NCBI GenBank assembly: GCA_001600695.1 | Contig: BCKQ01000011.1 | Location: 511,400-575,399 of the forward strand | Source of the DNA: Ascoidea asiatica | Taxonomy: Eukaryota; Ascomycota; Saccharomycetes; Ascoideales; Ascoideaceae | Length of the DNA stretch: 64,000 nt | Direction: 5' to 3' | In this document: positions 22,007 to 32,965 of the stretch, piece by piece | Layout of the letters: every line of letters begins with the position of its first letter | How positions within the stretch are numbered: the first letter of the stretch is position 1 | Notes under the pieces: model-generated | The model's database searches: none | What the model saw: the letters and a program-made list of their open reading frames with translations, nothing else | What the model was told of the DNA's origin: nothing | Made by a program: the position numbers and the translations under genes

Positions 22007-23358
22007 CTTTTCACTGAGATTTGCATATACAGTATATAATAAAAATTAGATTGAATCAAAAGAAATGATTTAATTTAAATGAAGCCATTTGAAAAAAAGT
22101 ATAAACAGGATTAAAAAGAATAGCAAAGATATTTATATATATAACTAATTTACCCCATTGAATCATCATATTTCTCTAGTACATTAATTATTAAATAACC
22201 ATAAATCTCGATGAAATATTTAATATTCAATCATAAAGGACTTTTGTATAGTCTTTATACACAGAGTTTAAGAGTGGTAAAATAGAACGATCCGATATTT
22301 GTGGGGACAAGAACGGTAAAATGCGACACCAAACAAATCAAGCACAAATCAAATATAAATCAAAATAAAGATCCAGGCAGAAATCAAACAAAATTCAGCT
22401 GACATCAGCTCAGATCAAACACAAATTCTGGTGAACAAGGTTGAGAAGAAATAAATATAAATAGTCAAAAAATTAGTTTTGCTAAGGCTTCATAAAGTTT
22501 CCTTCAGCTTCCTCAAGTTCATTGCGGTTTATTAGAGGTTACTCGTTTCTAAAGGAAAAATCCTATTCAAAAGCTTAGGCTAAATCCGAAAAAGCTTGTA
22601 TTCTCAGTTACTCAGGTTAATCTTGGGTAGATTATCACTTATCATAAGAAACATAAAAGAAGTAACTTAAATGAAAAAAACGAATCATAAATAAAAAAGT
22701 GCAATGATTCGATTAGTTCTTAATACCTGCTGATAAAGAAGAAAATGAGATTTGGAAAAACCGACGCCAGCTTGCTGGAAGCTTTGGTCGCAGTAACAGT
22801 CGGAAAAAACCTGAATAGGAAATGCTTTTCGACCTGACTTTGGGCGGGAGCTTAAACCTTATTAGGATTTATGGCATACGAATGCATATATTTAGGGATG
22901 GGAAAATGACCCGAAGTGAGCTTTGAATGTCCCGAATATTTTTGGTGTTCCCGTTCATGTTACGCAGCGCCATTATCAACGCATTAAGTGCCCCAACAAT
23001 TTACCAATAATTAGCCACTTTTGTAGAAACGGGGTGGTCAAAAAGGCTGGATTCTGGTGGCGCACGCGTTGCACTGCCGCTTCTTCATTTTCTTCGTTTT
23101 TCGCTTCTTTTCTGGTGAGTATTTTCTCAGTATTCTCTCTGTGGCGAGGGCCTAGGATTTGGGCTTTTTTGAATCAATACTAGTGACTGAAATTTTATTT
23201 TTAACGTTAACTTACTCATACTCTTTCACTCAATCAATCATTATATTAAATTTTATTTCTATTTGAACTTAATATTTTTTTGTACCTGAAATTATTTTCA
23301 AAGAAAAGATACTATATTATAATATATTTCAAAAGTTAATTGAATTCAATCTTGAAAA
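22007..23358. promoter_or_regulatory. Bidirectional promoter region
   Basis: This 1.35-kb spacer lies between divergently transcribed genes. It has GC-richer islands at about 22750-22870 and 23030-23160. An ACGCGT MluI cell-cycle-box core (23064-23069) lies 290 bp before the B-box gene. The 86-residue frame at 22923-23183 has no recognisable domain and sits in the island, so it is not called as a gene. Confidence 0.4.
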
Positions 23359-25542
23359 ATGGATTCATCTTCAAACGAAAAAAGCTCTTCTCCAATTCAC
23401 AAATCTGAAGGTCTCTCACAGGTGCCCAGTAGTGATATTGAAAATGATACTGATCTTTACTTAGAAAGAGATATTCTTGATCAAGATCTAGAAAGTGATG
23501 AAAGTAGTGAAAGTAATGAAAATGGTGTTACTGATGTAACAGGTAAATCTTCTAAACCTAGTAAAAATGGTGATAGTAATCAAAGTGGTCAACTTAAACG
23601 TGAAATCAATTTATCCGATATCTTGGATAATGATAATGACATTGATCTTGATATTGATATAGATAATAAAATAAATAACAAGAAAAGTAAAAAGGCCAAT
23701 AAAGAAAATGAAGAAGAAGAAGATGATGATGACGATGAGAATTTAGATAAATATTGTGTGGAATGTACTGATATGCCAATAGAAGTTTATTGTGAAAATT
23801 GTGATGAAAAATTTTGTAGAATTTGTTTTAAATTAATTCATAATTCTGGTAAAAGAGGTAAACATTCAATAAAAGTAATTGGTAATAATAGTGCTTTAGA
23901 TAATCTAGATAGGGAAAATCAAAATTTCAATCATAATAATATTAATAATAATAATAAAAGTAATAATAATAGCAATAATATTGATGATAATTTTGATAAA
24001 TATACTCAAGAGGAATTAGCCAAATTGGCTGAACCTTTAAATTTATCCTCAAACCCAAATAATTCTAAGAATAATAATAACAATGATGATATCACTAACT
24101 TTTTGTTAAAAAATATTCAGTCTCAATCTCATTATATACCCCTAAGATTAAATGAAGAAGAAAGAAGTTTATTTAAATTATTAGATGCTGCTTTAAATGT
24201 TTCCGATTATACAAATAAAATTGATATATATTCATATACTTCAAAAGCAAAACGAATAGTAGCTCAATTAAAGGAATTATGTTCAATATTATGTGGTTTA
24301 GTAATTTCGAAAAATTTTAAAATTGGATCGGAATTAATTTTAAATAAAAATTTCAAAGATAATGAATTTTTTTTCAAAAAAATATTTGAAATTGGTAGAA
24401 GATATAAAATTATGAACCCAAATAAATTTAATGATAATTTTGGTAAGTTATCTTATATTATAATGGATTCAAGATTACCTGATGTTAAAAACTATATGGA
24501 ATTTGATTTTTACAAACCAATTTTAAATGTATTTGATTATTTGAATTCAAAAGATGATAAAAACATTTTGAATATTTTTAATGATTGTTTATTAATTAAT
24601 GCCATTAGTGAAATTTCTCCAATTGGTAAAACAAGAAATCAAATTCAAAAAGATATTCAAATTAAAGAATATTCAATTGAAAAATTATCAAAAAAATACT
24701 CAAATTATGATTCAAATTATGGTTTTTCTTCCGATGAAATTAAACAAGCTTTATATTCTTTAGCAGATTATCATTCTTATGTTAATTATAATAGAAAACC
24801 AATTGAAAGAATGATAAAAAGATTAAAAAGATTTGATTATGATAATTCAAATAATAAAAAAACTATTGATCATTATTCTTTGACAATAAGATCTGGTAGA
24901 AATGGTTCAAGATTATCTCATAAGCATAATAAACAATATGACTATGTTTTACAATCTTTAAATCTTTGGAGTACTATTCAAAAAGAAATGTTTTATCTCT
25001 GGAGTTTAGCTGATGATGATTTATTCAATGAAAGTGTCATTTATAAATTAGTTCAAACTGGCCAAGGTTTAAATAGAGTTAAGTCTTGTCCAAATGTTTA
25101 TAGATTAATGTCAAAAATTTTAAACGAAGTTCAAAAAAAATCTGGTTTTTGGATAGGTTCTTCTTATATTCATCTTGGTGATACAACTGTACCAAATGCT
25201 TTATTTTTTTTAGATAAATATTTACAAGTTCCAAAAATCATCACTCCAATTGATAATCTTTTAATTAAACTTGAAGATGATTCAAACAAAGAAAGTTTTT
25301 ATTATGATAAATTTTTGAAAGAAATGATTCAAAAAGAATATAATAGCTTTGATGAATTGGTTTTACATATAACTTCAGGTTTTTTCACTGAGGCATTCAA
25401 TGGTAGTGGTGGGGAAGATTGGTTTAATGCTGGTAGTTGTATAGACGGTAGATTAACAAGTACATGGGAATGGGCTAACAGTATTCATAAGAAAGATTAC
25501 TATAAGTTCTTCTTATTAGCGGGATTTAATGGCTTTAATTAA
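23359..25542 (+). CDS. B-box zinc-finger protein with DUF2009 (UPF0652 family)
   Basis: The 727-residue product has an acidic, Asn-rich N-terminal region, a B-box zinc finger at about residues 132-175 (CVECTDM...CENCDEKFCRICF...H...H), an Asn-rich linker and a large C-terminal domain. That domain contains TGQGLNRVKSCPN, SGFWIGSSYIHLGDTTVPNA, and the closing NAGSCIDGRLTSTWEWA, which I recognise as the DUF2009/UPF0652 signature. Its biochemical role is not known. The N-terminal tail is longer than in most members. The final LLAGFNGFN is typical of the family end, so the frame is complete. It is convergent with HEM12. Confidence 0.85.
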   Translation: MDSSSNEKSSSPIHKSEGLSQVPSSDIENDTDLYLERDILDQDLESDESSESNENGVTDVTGKSSKPSKNGDSNQSGQLKREINLSDILDNDNDIDLDIDIDNKINNKKSKKANKENEEEEDDDDDENLDKYCVECTDMPIEVYCENCDEKFCRICFKLIHNSGKRGKHSIKVIGNNSALDNLDRENQNFNHNNINNNNKSNNNSNNIDDNFDKYTQEELAKLAEPLNLSSNPNNSKNNNNNDDITNFLLKNIQSQSHYIPLRLNEEERSLFKLLDAALNVSDYTNKIDIYSYTSKAKRIVAQLKELCSILCGLVISKNFKIGSELILNKNFKDNEFFFKKIFEIGRRYKIMNPNKFNDNFGKLSYIIMDSRLPDVKNYMEFDFYKPILNVFDYLNSKDDKNILNIFNDCLLINAISEISPIGKTRNQIQKDIQIKEYSIEKLSKKYSNYDSNYGFSSDEIKQALYSLADYHSYVNYNRKPIERMIKRLKRFDYDNSNNKKTIDHYSLTIRSGRNGSRLSHKHNKQYDYVLQSLNLWSTIQKEMFYLWSLADDDLFNESVIYKLVQTGQGLNRVKSCPNVYRLMSKILNEVQKKSGFWIGSSYIHLGDTTVPNALFFLDKYLQVPKIITPIDNLLIKLEDDSNKESFYYDKFLKEMIQKEYNSFDELVLHITSGFFTEAFNGSGGEDWFNAGSCIDGRLTSTWEWANSIHKKDYYKFFLLAGFNGFN

Positions 25543-25864
25543 TTGAGCTATTTTCCATAATTTTCAAACCTTCTGGTTTTCTTTTCTCTTTTTTGCTTTA
25601 TTTTTGATATAAAATTAACTTATCTCTTTTTCTTTTTTTTTTACTTGGCTTTATAAATTGTTTTTTTTTTCATGCTTGTCAATTTCTATCAGTGCTGTTC
25701 GGAGTTTAAATAGAAGAGTTAACTTCAAATGATAGCTTGATGATTTAATTCCATTATAATATATAATTATAACATACTATAACTTTTAAAAAAAAGAAAA
25801 AAAAGTATTAAAAACAAAAAAAAAGCAATATCTAATAAATTTTATTTTTTTTAATATAATCACT
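25543..25864. terminator. Convergent 3' spacer
   Basis: The 322-bp spacer separates the ends of the B-box gene and HEM12. It contains T-rich tracts on one side and A-rich tracts (AAAAAAAGAAAAAAAAG near 25790) on the other, as expected for back-to-back polyadenylation regions. Confidence 0.4.
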
Positions 25865-26959
25865 TTATTGACTACCAATTCTATGACATTCTTTCAAAAA
25901 CCAATCGATATTCTCAGGTAACATAAATGGGTGAGTGCCATGCCCAAAATTAATAATATAGTTTGATTTACCTCCGCCAAAACCTTTAATCATTTTCTCC
26001 ACTTTTTGAGTAATCATTTCTTTTGAACCATACATTACTCCAGGGTCAATATTGCCTTGTAATGTTACTCTTTTTTGATTAACTTTAACAGCATCTTCAG
26101 GTAAATAAGTCCAATCCAAAGAAACGCAATTAAAACCAATTGAACATAAATCGTCTAAAGCATACCAAGCACCTTTTGCAAAAATTGTTATAGGAATTTC
26201 ATTTTCTTTGAAGCCTAATTGTTGTAATTTTATTGGTAAATCTTTAGCAATTTGCTTTAAATAAGGTAAAGAAAATTCATTGAATTCATTTGGGCCTAAT
26301 TCTCCAGCCCAAGATTCAAAAACTTGTAACATTTGTGCACCAGCTTTAACTTGTAAAGCCAAAAAATTAATCAAAATTTTAGTGATATTAGTTAAAAGAA
26401 TATGGGACTCTTTTGGATATTTATAGATCCATTCTTTTGCGAATCTAAAAATTTTTGAACCTCCCCCTTCAACCATGTAAACTAATAAAGTCCATGGACC
26501 ACCAGTAAAGCCCAATAATGGAACCCTCCCATTTAATTTATGTCTTGTTAAAGTTATTGATTTGAATGCCCACCCTAATGATTCATTTAAATCTGGATCC
26601 ATATTCAATTTAGATAAATCATGAGGAACTCTCAATGGATCTGTAAAATTTGGACCTTTTCCAGGTAGCATTTCAACATTCATACCCATAGCTTGTGGTA
26701 CGACTAAAATATCACTGAATATAATGGCAGCATCAATCAACCCCTTAAAATGATCTATTGGCTGAATTGTTATAGTTGAAGCTATTTCTGGGTCTCTACA
26801 AGTTTCAAAAAAGTCTTTACCATCTTTAACAACGTGATATTCTGGTAAATATCTTCCAGCTTGTCTCATTATCCACATTGGAGGTCTTTCTACCTTTTCA
26901 CCTCTTGCAGCCCTGAGAATCAAATCATTCTTTAAAGGTGGAAATTCTTTTGTGCTCAT
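25865..26959 (-). CDS. Uroporphyrinogen decarboxylase
   Basis: The 364-residue product is full length for Hem12. It carries the family signature [16 protein letters not shown] near the N terminus (Arg and Asp side chains bind the substrate) and the conserved [19 protein letters not shown] block. [15 protein letters not shown] supplies the catalytic Asp. The C-terminal block [15 protein letters not shown] is also typical. The enzyme converts uroporphyrinogen III to coproporphyrinogen III in the cytosol as the fifth step of heme synthesis. A CCAAT box lies at 27150-27154, about 190 bp upstream, consistent with Hap-complex control, which is inference. Confidence 0.97.
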   Translation of the reverse strand: MSTKEFPPLKNDLILRAARGEKVERPPMWIMRQAGRYLPEYHVVKDGKDFFETCRDPEIASTITIQPIDHFKGLIDAAIIFSDILVVPQAMGMNVEMLPGKGPNFTDPLRVPHDLSKLNMDPDLNESLGWAFKSITLTRHKLNGRVPLLGFTGGPWTLLVYMVEGGGSKIFRFAKEWIYKYPKESHILLTNITKILINFLALQVKAGAQMLQVFESWAGELGPNEFNEFSLPYLKQIAKDLPIKLQQLGFKENEIPITIFAKGAWYALDDLCSIGFNCVSLDWTYLPEDAVKVNQKRVTLQGNIDPGVMYGSKEMITQKVEKMIKGFGGGKSNYIINFGHGTHPFMLPENIDWFLKECHRIGSQ

Positions 26960-27149
26960 TATTAGTTATATTTGTATAATTGTTGTTGGTACTAGTTTTC
27001 TTTGTAAATATATGACTACTGGGTAAATGTTCAGTAATTATCGATAAATTGTAGAGTAATTATAGAGTAATTTATGCTCTTCGTTTACTTCAATCCTTTG
27101 ATTTCTCTTCATCTTTTTCACCTTCTTTTACTTCCGATTACTGCTCCAG

Positions 27150-27154
27150 CCAAT
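27150..27154. promoter_or_regulatory. CCAAT box upstream of HEM12
   Basis: CCAAT core in the context CCAGCCAATGAGAACGC, in the spacer 26960-27365 that precedes HEM12. The Hap2/3/4/5 complex binds such sites in yeast heme and respiratory genes. No other feature is seen in that spacer. Confidence 0.35.
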
Positions 27155-27365
27155 GAGAACGCGGAATTCGGGTTTTCTGCCTAAAGATGTGTCTTTTAAG
27201 CATATTTTATTTGTTTTCTTTATTGATAAATTATTGAACATTTTTGATTTAAAATTATTGATTATTGTATATTAATTATATAATATTGTTTGAATAAAAG
27301 CACGTAAAAATAAGTGAAATAAAAACAGAAGAAATCTTTATAATAATAACTAACGAATTAATGTA

Positions 27366-28826
27366 TCATGTCATAAACTTTTCATAAACTGGTAATGAAT
27401 TGATTTTAAATATTTCAGCATCTTTCATGACAAAACTTATATTTCTCAAAGCCTTGAAGTTTATTCTAGGATCTTCATCAATTGCAATTATATCAGCAGC
27501 AAAACCTTCTTGAATTGATCCGAACTTTCTACCGATTAATTCTCCTCCACAAGACTCCCAACCTCTATAAGTTCCAGATAATAAAACCTCTTCAACAGGA
27601 ATTCCAGCTTCAATCATCAATTCCATTTCTCTCACATTTTCACCATGAGGAAAGGTTCCAGTGTCACCACCACATGCTAATCTTATACCCATATCATATG
27701 CTTTTTTAGTTTTTTCTAAAATTATATTCATTTTTGGACCAAAAAATAATTCACATACAGCCAAAGTTGGTACTAATATACAATTAATTTTTTTAATTGC
27801 CTTTAAACAAATTTCATCAGCCCAATATGCATGTTCGATAGTTAAAACACCAGCATTTGCAGCCATTATTGCACTTTCATTACAACCACAATGAGCGGCA
27901 ACAATTGTTTTATTTCTATTTGCTTCATCTACTAGAGCATTCATTTCTTCTTGAGAATATAAAATAATTTCAGGATTTGGAATTGGAGGAGGAAATTTAA
28001 TTGAACCAATATATGGATGTTGTTGCTTTGGAGGATATCTCATAATTTTTTTTCTATAATCAGCATACATTTTAATAATATCAGCACCAGCACCAACTCT
28101 TTTTCTTACAGCTTTTCTTACCCCTTCAATACCATCACAAGGTTCATAAGTTTCAGGCATTATTGAGCCTCCAACTGAATTTTCTGTTCTTAAATCAAAA
28201 GCAGAAGTTGAGGCTAAAATCTTTGTTGCTACATATAATCTTGGACCTGGAATTAAACCTCTATTAATTGCATCTCTTACATTGGTATCAGCATCTTGCA
28301 TACCTTCAGTTCCTAAATCTCTATAAGTTGTATAACCAGAAAGTAAAGCTGTCCTACAATGATTAACGGCTCTTATTATTCTTTCTGCAAAAGATTCATC
28401 TCTTTTTTGTTCAACACTTGATCTTTCTTTATAAGCATGCAAAAAAATATGAGCATGAGCATCAACTAAACCAGGTAATACGAATTTACCTCTTAAATCG
28501 ATATCATTTTTTTTCAAAATCAATTTATCTTTGTCATTTGAATCTGGACCTAGACCCGAGTTTGGTTCTCTTTTGAAAACTTGTAATATTAAACCAGACA
28601 GAGGATCGACAAGAATAGATATATTTTTCTTGAATGTCTTTGAAATTGGATCAAATAAATTTGAAGTATGAACAAAATATGGTGGTTCTGGTGGAACTAC
28701 TGGTTTTCCAGCGTAAGTTAAAGAGATATCAGCTTGAACACCAGAAGGAGTATTTCCAGGAATAGAACTATCTTTGTTTTCTTCTTTATCTTCTAAATTC
28801 AATCCATGAAGATAATCACAACCCAT
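27366..28826 (-). CDS. Metal-dependent amidohydrolase (imidazolonepropionase-like)
   Basis: The 486-residue product has the amidohydrolase fold: beta-strand entry GKFVLPGLVDAHAH (HxH metal ligands), Lys in AGADIIKMYADYR (potential carbamylated Lys), His in VAAHCGCNES, His in LTIEHAYWAD and Asp in LACGGDTGTF. It closes with an FAADIIAIDEDP segment typical of the composite domain. The substrate is unknown; relatives include prolidase-like Xaa-Pro and imidazolonepropionase-type enzymes. It lies just downstream of D-amino-acid oxidase on the same strand, suggesting but not showing a shared role in nitrogen compound breakdown. The N-terminal 60 residues vary from the family norm. Confidence 0.87.
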   Translation of the reverse strand: MGCDYLHGLNLEDKEENKDSSIPGNTPSGVQADISLTYAGKPVVPPEPPYFVHTSNLFDPISKTFKKNISILVDPLSGLILQVFKREPNSGLGPDSNDKDKLILKKNDIDLRGKFVLPGLVDAHAHIFLHAYKERSSVEQKRDESFAERIIRAVNHCRTALLSGYTTYRDLGTEGMQDADTNVRDAINRGLIPGPRLYVATKILASTSAFDLRTENSVGGSIMPETYEPCDGIEGVRKAVRKRVGAGADIIKMYADYRKKIMRYPPKQQHPYIGSIKFPPPIPNPEIILYSQEEMNALVDEANRNKTIVAAHCGCNESAIMAANAGVLTIEHAYWADEICLKAIKKINCILVPTLAVCELFFGPKMNIILEKTKKAYDMGIRLACGGDTGTFPHGENVREMELMIEAGIPVEEVLLSGTYRGWESCGGELIGRKFGSIQEGFAADIIAIDEDPRINFKALRNISFVMKDAEIFKINSLPVYEKFMT

Positions 28827-29381
28827 TTCGAAAAAAGAAAGGAATAATTAAAAATTAATTGAGTAATCGACTAAAAATATAGAGTCAAAGAGTTGTCTCA
28901 GAAATACTTTACCATTAATCGCAATAGTTTTGAATAGAACTATCAGTGATTAAAAGGAAGAGAAAATGAAAATAAAACCTCTTTCGTTTTTTCCTTCTAG
29001 CACATATTCTTCTTTATTTTATTTATTTATTCGATTCTTTTCTCTTTCTTATGATCTTCTTCGTTCTTCTTTGAGGATTATTACGTACTATTTCTGATCT
29101 GGTTTTATTTTCTTTCTGGGTTCTTTCTTCTTTTATTGAGGCCTACAGCAGAAATGCGATAACTTTCTGTTCTGTGTCGGGTCCGATGACCAATCAGTGC
29201 TTCCGACGGGCTTATTGCCTTCCGAGCATAGAAAGAAAGTGAAAACCTCCAGCTGTAAAGGAATAAATAAAGCATTAAATAAAATAAATCAAATAAAGGA
29301 TTAATCAAATTAAATAAAAGATATGGTAATAGATACGATTTGAATTATACGGTCTATATAATTGTATAAAGATTATGATGA
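28827..29381. promoter_or_regulatory. Upstream region of amidohydrolase with GC-rich island
   Basis: T-rich DNA with a GC-richer island at about 29130-29235. The island has a TCGGGTCCGA palindrome, a CCAATCAG CCAAT box and TTCCGACGGG. No gene is supported here. Confidence 0.35.
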
Positions 29382-30485
29382 TCATAATTTGGACTTGTTA
29401 AGGGCGACATTGGGAGTGAGAACTCTTTCGAACTCAATTTTATCCACCAATTTAGCTATTTGTTCTGCAGCTCCATATGAGAATGTGTATCCAACACCAC
29501 TAAATCCATAACAATGTAAAATGTTTTTATCATTTGCAATATTATCTTCTCTTTCCAATCTTATTCCACCTTTTCTACTTGGTCTGATTCCAACAACATA
29601 TCCAAGGATATCTGGATTTTTAGAAACAACATCCGGAGCTAATTTATTGGCTCTTCTTAATTCATCTTTAATTATATCTAAATCTGGTTTTGGATCTGTA
29701 TTCCAAGGTTGATGAATTCCTCCACAAATAACATATCCTTGTAAAGGTCTAGGAATGATATATGTATATTCTTTACCATATCTATAATATAATACGTCTG
29801 TTTTAGTTTTAACTTTAACTGTCATTCCTCTATCTGGATAACAATTTTTATCCATTATACCATCAATATTCATCGATCCAACTCCAGAAGCATTGATAAA
29901 AATTTTTGAATTTGAAAACATTGAATATAATTCTTTTAAGGATTTGATTTCTTTTCTAATAAATTCACCACCTAGTTTTAAAATTTGATTTTTCATATAT
30001 AGTAAATAATATGTTGGATCAATAACTAAATCTTCATATTCACAAACATATTCAATTTCATCTCCATGTTCTTTACCTTTAATTAAATTTTTAAAATTTT
30101 TATTAACATTTGTAAACCAAAATTCTCTTTTTTCTCTTGAAAAATTTGGTGGAGTTTTTTCATAATGTTCTCTTAATGTAACTTTACAAACTCCTGAAGT
30201 TTGAGGATTTTCTTCAAAATCTTTTAAATATCTTCTATATGTAACGGATTCCATATATTTCTCATAATCACTTCTACCTCTAGCTCCATACCACATTGCA
30301 CCTGCAAAATTCGATGCATACCAAATATCTACATCTCCTGGTAAATGTTTAGCAATAATTTTTACTTTAAAACCTTTCTCTAATAAGACTCTTGCAATTG
30401 TTAATCCAATAATTCCAGCTCCAAGAACAATAATTTCCTGCTCATAGAATGTTTTTTCATTCAAAGGTTCGATATATCCTCCCAT
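29382..30485 (-). CDS. D-amino-acid oxidase, peroxisomal
   Basis: The 367-residue flavoenzyme begins with the Rossmann FAD motif EIIVLGAGIIGLTIARVLLEKG. Other hallmarks are NASGVGSMNIDG, PDRGMTVKVKT, GYVICGGIHQPWNTDP, the substrate-binding Arg region VGIRPSRKGGIRLE and the C-terminal HCYGFSGVGYTFSYGAAEQIA. The protein ends in SKL, a perfect type 1 peroxisomal targeting signal. It would oxidise D-amino acids to 2-oxo acids with release of ammonia and hydrogen peroxide. D-aspartate oxidase is a close alternative. The size is normal for the family and the frame is complete. Confidence 0.95.
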   Translation of the reverse strand: MGGYIEPLNEKTFYEQEIIVLGAGIIGLTIARVLLEKGFKVKIIAKHLPGDVDIWYASNFAGAMWYGARGRSDYEKYMESVTYRRYLKDFEENPQTSGVCKVTLREHYEKTPPNFSREKREFWFTNVNKNFKNLIKGKEHGDEIEYVCEYEDLVIDPTYYLLYMKNQILKLGGEFIRKEIKSLKELYSMFSNSKIFINASGVGSMNIDGIMDKNCYPDRGMTVKVKTKTDVLYYRYGKEYTYIIPRPLQGYVICGGIHQPWNTDPKPDLDIIKDELRRANKLAPDVVSKNPDILGYVVGIRPSRKGGIRLEREDNIANDKNILHCYGFSGVGYTFSYGAAEQIAKLVDKIEFERVLTPNVALNKSKL

Positions 30486-31233
30486 TTTTAGTTAATTTAT
30501 TGCTTTGGTGTTTTTTTAGTGTACTGTTATATAAATAAACAATTTTTATTGTGTATGTTTTTCGGATGAATATTTTTTACTTAAAATTGACTAAAATTCT
30601 TATTTATTTATAAGAACCCATATGAAATTCATAAATTCGTTTCATAAATCGTATGTTTTTACCTATTTTTTTTTTTCCCGAAGTATTCGATCAAAACTTT
30701 ATAAATTTTCTATTTTATTTATTTATTGGTTAATTTTTTAACCATTGAATTATCTAATTATCTAAAAATTAACCTATTTATGATTATAATTATAATTATA
30801 CTCTCCATGATTTAAGTATTTTACTGCTTTTAGCTCAGGGGTGGTTATTACCGCAGTCTCGGTTCGAACTGCGGGCTTCTCCACCCCCGTTAATTTTGGG
30901 AGCATAGGTCAAAACCTCGAAACAGTGAAAATGCTTGGAAAATGAGCAAAACTGTGCAAATTTACGTTTTCACTAACGATAACTTAAATCTCATAGTGTT
31001 TTTGAACCCTTATCAAATCCAGAGAGAGTCAAAAGGATAAAGATAAAGATAAAGATAGACATCAATATAATCATAAACATAAAAATAATTTTGAACATGA
31101 TTAAAAGAATTCGAATGAGAAGAATGAATAAAATGAAACGAATTGCTTTCTTTAAATCTCCTATTTATTTATTTACATATTTTATTGATTTTATGGTGTG
31201 ATTCATATAATTAATTATTTCTCAATTTAAAAA
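30486..31233. other. Intergenic spacer with structured element
   Basis: A divergent spacer between D-amino-acid oxidase and the M28 peptidase. It is AT-rich apart from the nested hairpin at 30838-30887 and a short ATAAAG repeat near 31040-31062. Confidence 0.4.
30838..30887 (+). other. Nested GC-rich hairpin with tRNA-like boxes
   Basis: Two perfect 7-bp stems are nested: outer GGGGTGG (30838-30844) with CCACCCC (30881-30887), inner CCGCAGT (30851-30857) with ACTGCGG (30868-30874), and 6-nt internal loops on each side. TAGCTCAGGGG just upstream matches a pol III A box and GGTTCGAAC (30861-30869) matches a B box, but the boxes are too close for a tRNA and no cloverleaf forms. It may be a tRNA-derived relic, a small RNA or a protein-binding palindrome. 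Confidence 0.5.
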
Positions 31234-32835
31234 ATGTTTTATTCATCAAAAATACTTTTGGTTATTTTACTTTTCATTCAAATCGGAATATTCAAATTAG
31301 TTCTATCAGATCAAATTCCATTAAAATTAGATGAAGAAAGTAAACCATCACTTGAATCCAATTTATTTCAAAATTCTATTGATATTGACTCGCTAATAGA
31401 TCATGCTGAAGTTTTATATCAATGTTCTAAAGAATCAATTGAAGAATATGGTCATATGAATAGATTAGTTGGTTCAAAGGGGTTTGACTGTACTTTAAAC
31501 TATTTAATAGAGAAATTTCAAAATGTGAATCAAATTTATCCTAATTTTTATAATATTTCAACTCAAGATTTTGAAACTGTTTCTGGAAATATATTTGATT
31601 ATAAATTAACTTTATTTGATGATATTGATAATAATGGTAAAGAAATTCAAAATGTTATTCCTTTTTTTCAAACTCCTCCAACCCCAAATAATGGATCTTC
31701 AATTAAGAGAAAATTAATTTATGTTGAAAACAATGGTTGTTCAATGAATGATTATCCAAAAGAATCAAAAGATAATATAGTTATTTTTCAACATGGTTTA
31801 GGTTGTTTTTTCGGTGATAAAGCAAATAATGCTGGTAAAGCTGGTGCTTTAGCTGCAATAATTTATAATAAAGATAAGGGTGAAATGCATAGACCTTTAG
31901 GTCCTCCAAGAGAATTTACAGTTCCAACTTTCTCAATTTTAAAAGAAACTGGTGAAAATATTGTTAGTAAAATTATCAAAGGACAAGATTTATACATTGA
32001 AGCAAAATTAAATTCTACAATATTCAATGTTAAAACAACTAATTTAATTATAAACTCAAATTTTGGTGATCAAGACAATTGTTTGCTTCTTGGTGCTCAT
32101 ACAGATTCTGTTATTGATGGTCCTGGTATTAATGATGATGGTAGTGGATTGATTTCTTTATTACAATTAGCTTTGAATTTGCCAAAGTTCAAATTCAATA
32201 ATTGTGTAAGGTTTATGTTTTGGTCTGCAGAAGAAGAAGGTATGATTGGTTCTCAATATTACATCAATAATTTGAATTATAATGAATTAAGAAAAATTAG
32301 ATTATACTTGAATTTTGACATGATTGCATCTCCGAATTATATTTTCCAAATTTTTGATGGTGAACCAATAATAACTGAAATTTTCAAGAAGTTTTATGAT
32401 TCATTAAATTTAAATTATCAAATCATACCATTTGACATGAGATCTGATTATGTTGGTTTTCTTAAGAAAAATATACCATGTGGGGGGATTGCTACTGGTA
32501 GTGAAGCTTTAAAAAATAAAGAAGAGTTTGATAAATTTAATGGTTCAATTGGTGAATGTTTTGATAGTTGTTATCATCAAATTTGTGATGATGTCTCAAA
32601 TTTGAACAAAATTGCTTGGCTAACAAATACAAAACTTATTGCTCATTCAATTTCAACTTTTGCAAATGAATTTGATATAAATTTACCAATTTATGAAGAC
32701 TGGCTTGACAAACTTTATAATTATACATTAATAATTTTCCCAATTTTTTCAATATTTATGCTTTGGTCAATAAATAAATTGATAAATACCTCAGCTGAAA
32801 ACGATGAAAATGTAGGTGGAAAAAAAGATAAATAA
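31234..32835 (+). CDS. M28 aminopeptidase with PA domain (aminopeptidase Y-like)
   Basis: The 533-residue product has an N-terminal signal peptide (about 1-25), a protease-associated domain (around 150-255, with FQHGLGCFFGDKANNAGKAG) and an M28 zinc peptidase domain. The ligands appear as HTD in LLGAHTDSVIDG, Asp in GINDDGSG, Glu-Glu in WSAEEEGMIG, Asp in LNFDMIASP and His in SCYHQICDD. This matches Ape3 of the yeast vacuole. Unlike soluble Ape3, a hydrophobic segment near the C terminus (TLIIFPIFSIFMLWSI) predicts a membrane anchor. Several N-glycosylation sequons fit a secretory route. Confidence 0.9.
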   Translation: MFYSSKILLVILLFIQIGIFKLVLSDQIPLKLDEESKPSLESNLFQNSIDIDSLIDHAEVLYQCSKESIEEYGHMNRLVGSKGFDCTLNYLIEKFQNVNQIYPNFYNISTQDFETVSGNIFDYKLTLFDDIDNNGKEIQNVIPFFQTPPTPNNGSSIKRKLIYVENNGCSMNDYPKESKDNIVIFQHGLGCFFGDKANNAGKAGALAAIIYNKDKGEMHRPLGPPREFTVPTFSILKETGENIVSKIIKGQDLYIEAKLNSTIFNVKTTNLIINSNFGDQDNCLLLGAHTDSVIDGPGINDDGSGLISLLQLALNLPKFKFNNCVRFMFWSAEEEGMIGSQYYINNLNYNELRKIRLYLNFDMIASPNYIFQIFDGEPIITEIFKKFYDSLNLNYQIIPFDMRSDYVGFLKKNIPCGGIATGSEALKNKEEFDKFNGSIGECFDSCYHQICDDVSNLNKIAWLTNTKLIAHSISTFANEFDINLPIYEDWLDKLYNYTLIIFPIFSIFMLWSINKLINTSAENDENVGGKKDK

Positions 32836-32965
32836 ATAAAAAATAAATACTTTTTCAAATATAGAAAATTGATTACTTAATTAAGAATATAAAGATTTCA
32901 TTTTATTTTATTTTATATTATATTATATATTTATATATTATATAAAAAGTAATATTGATAATAGT

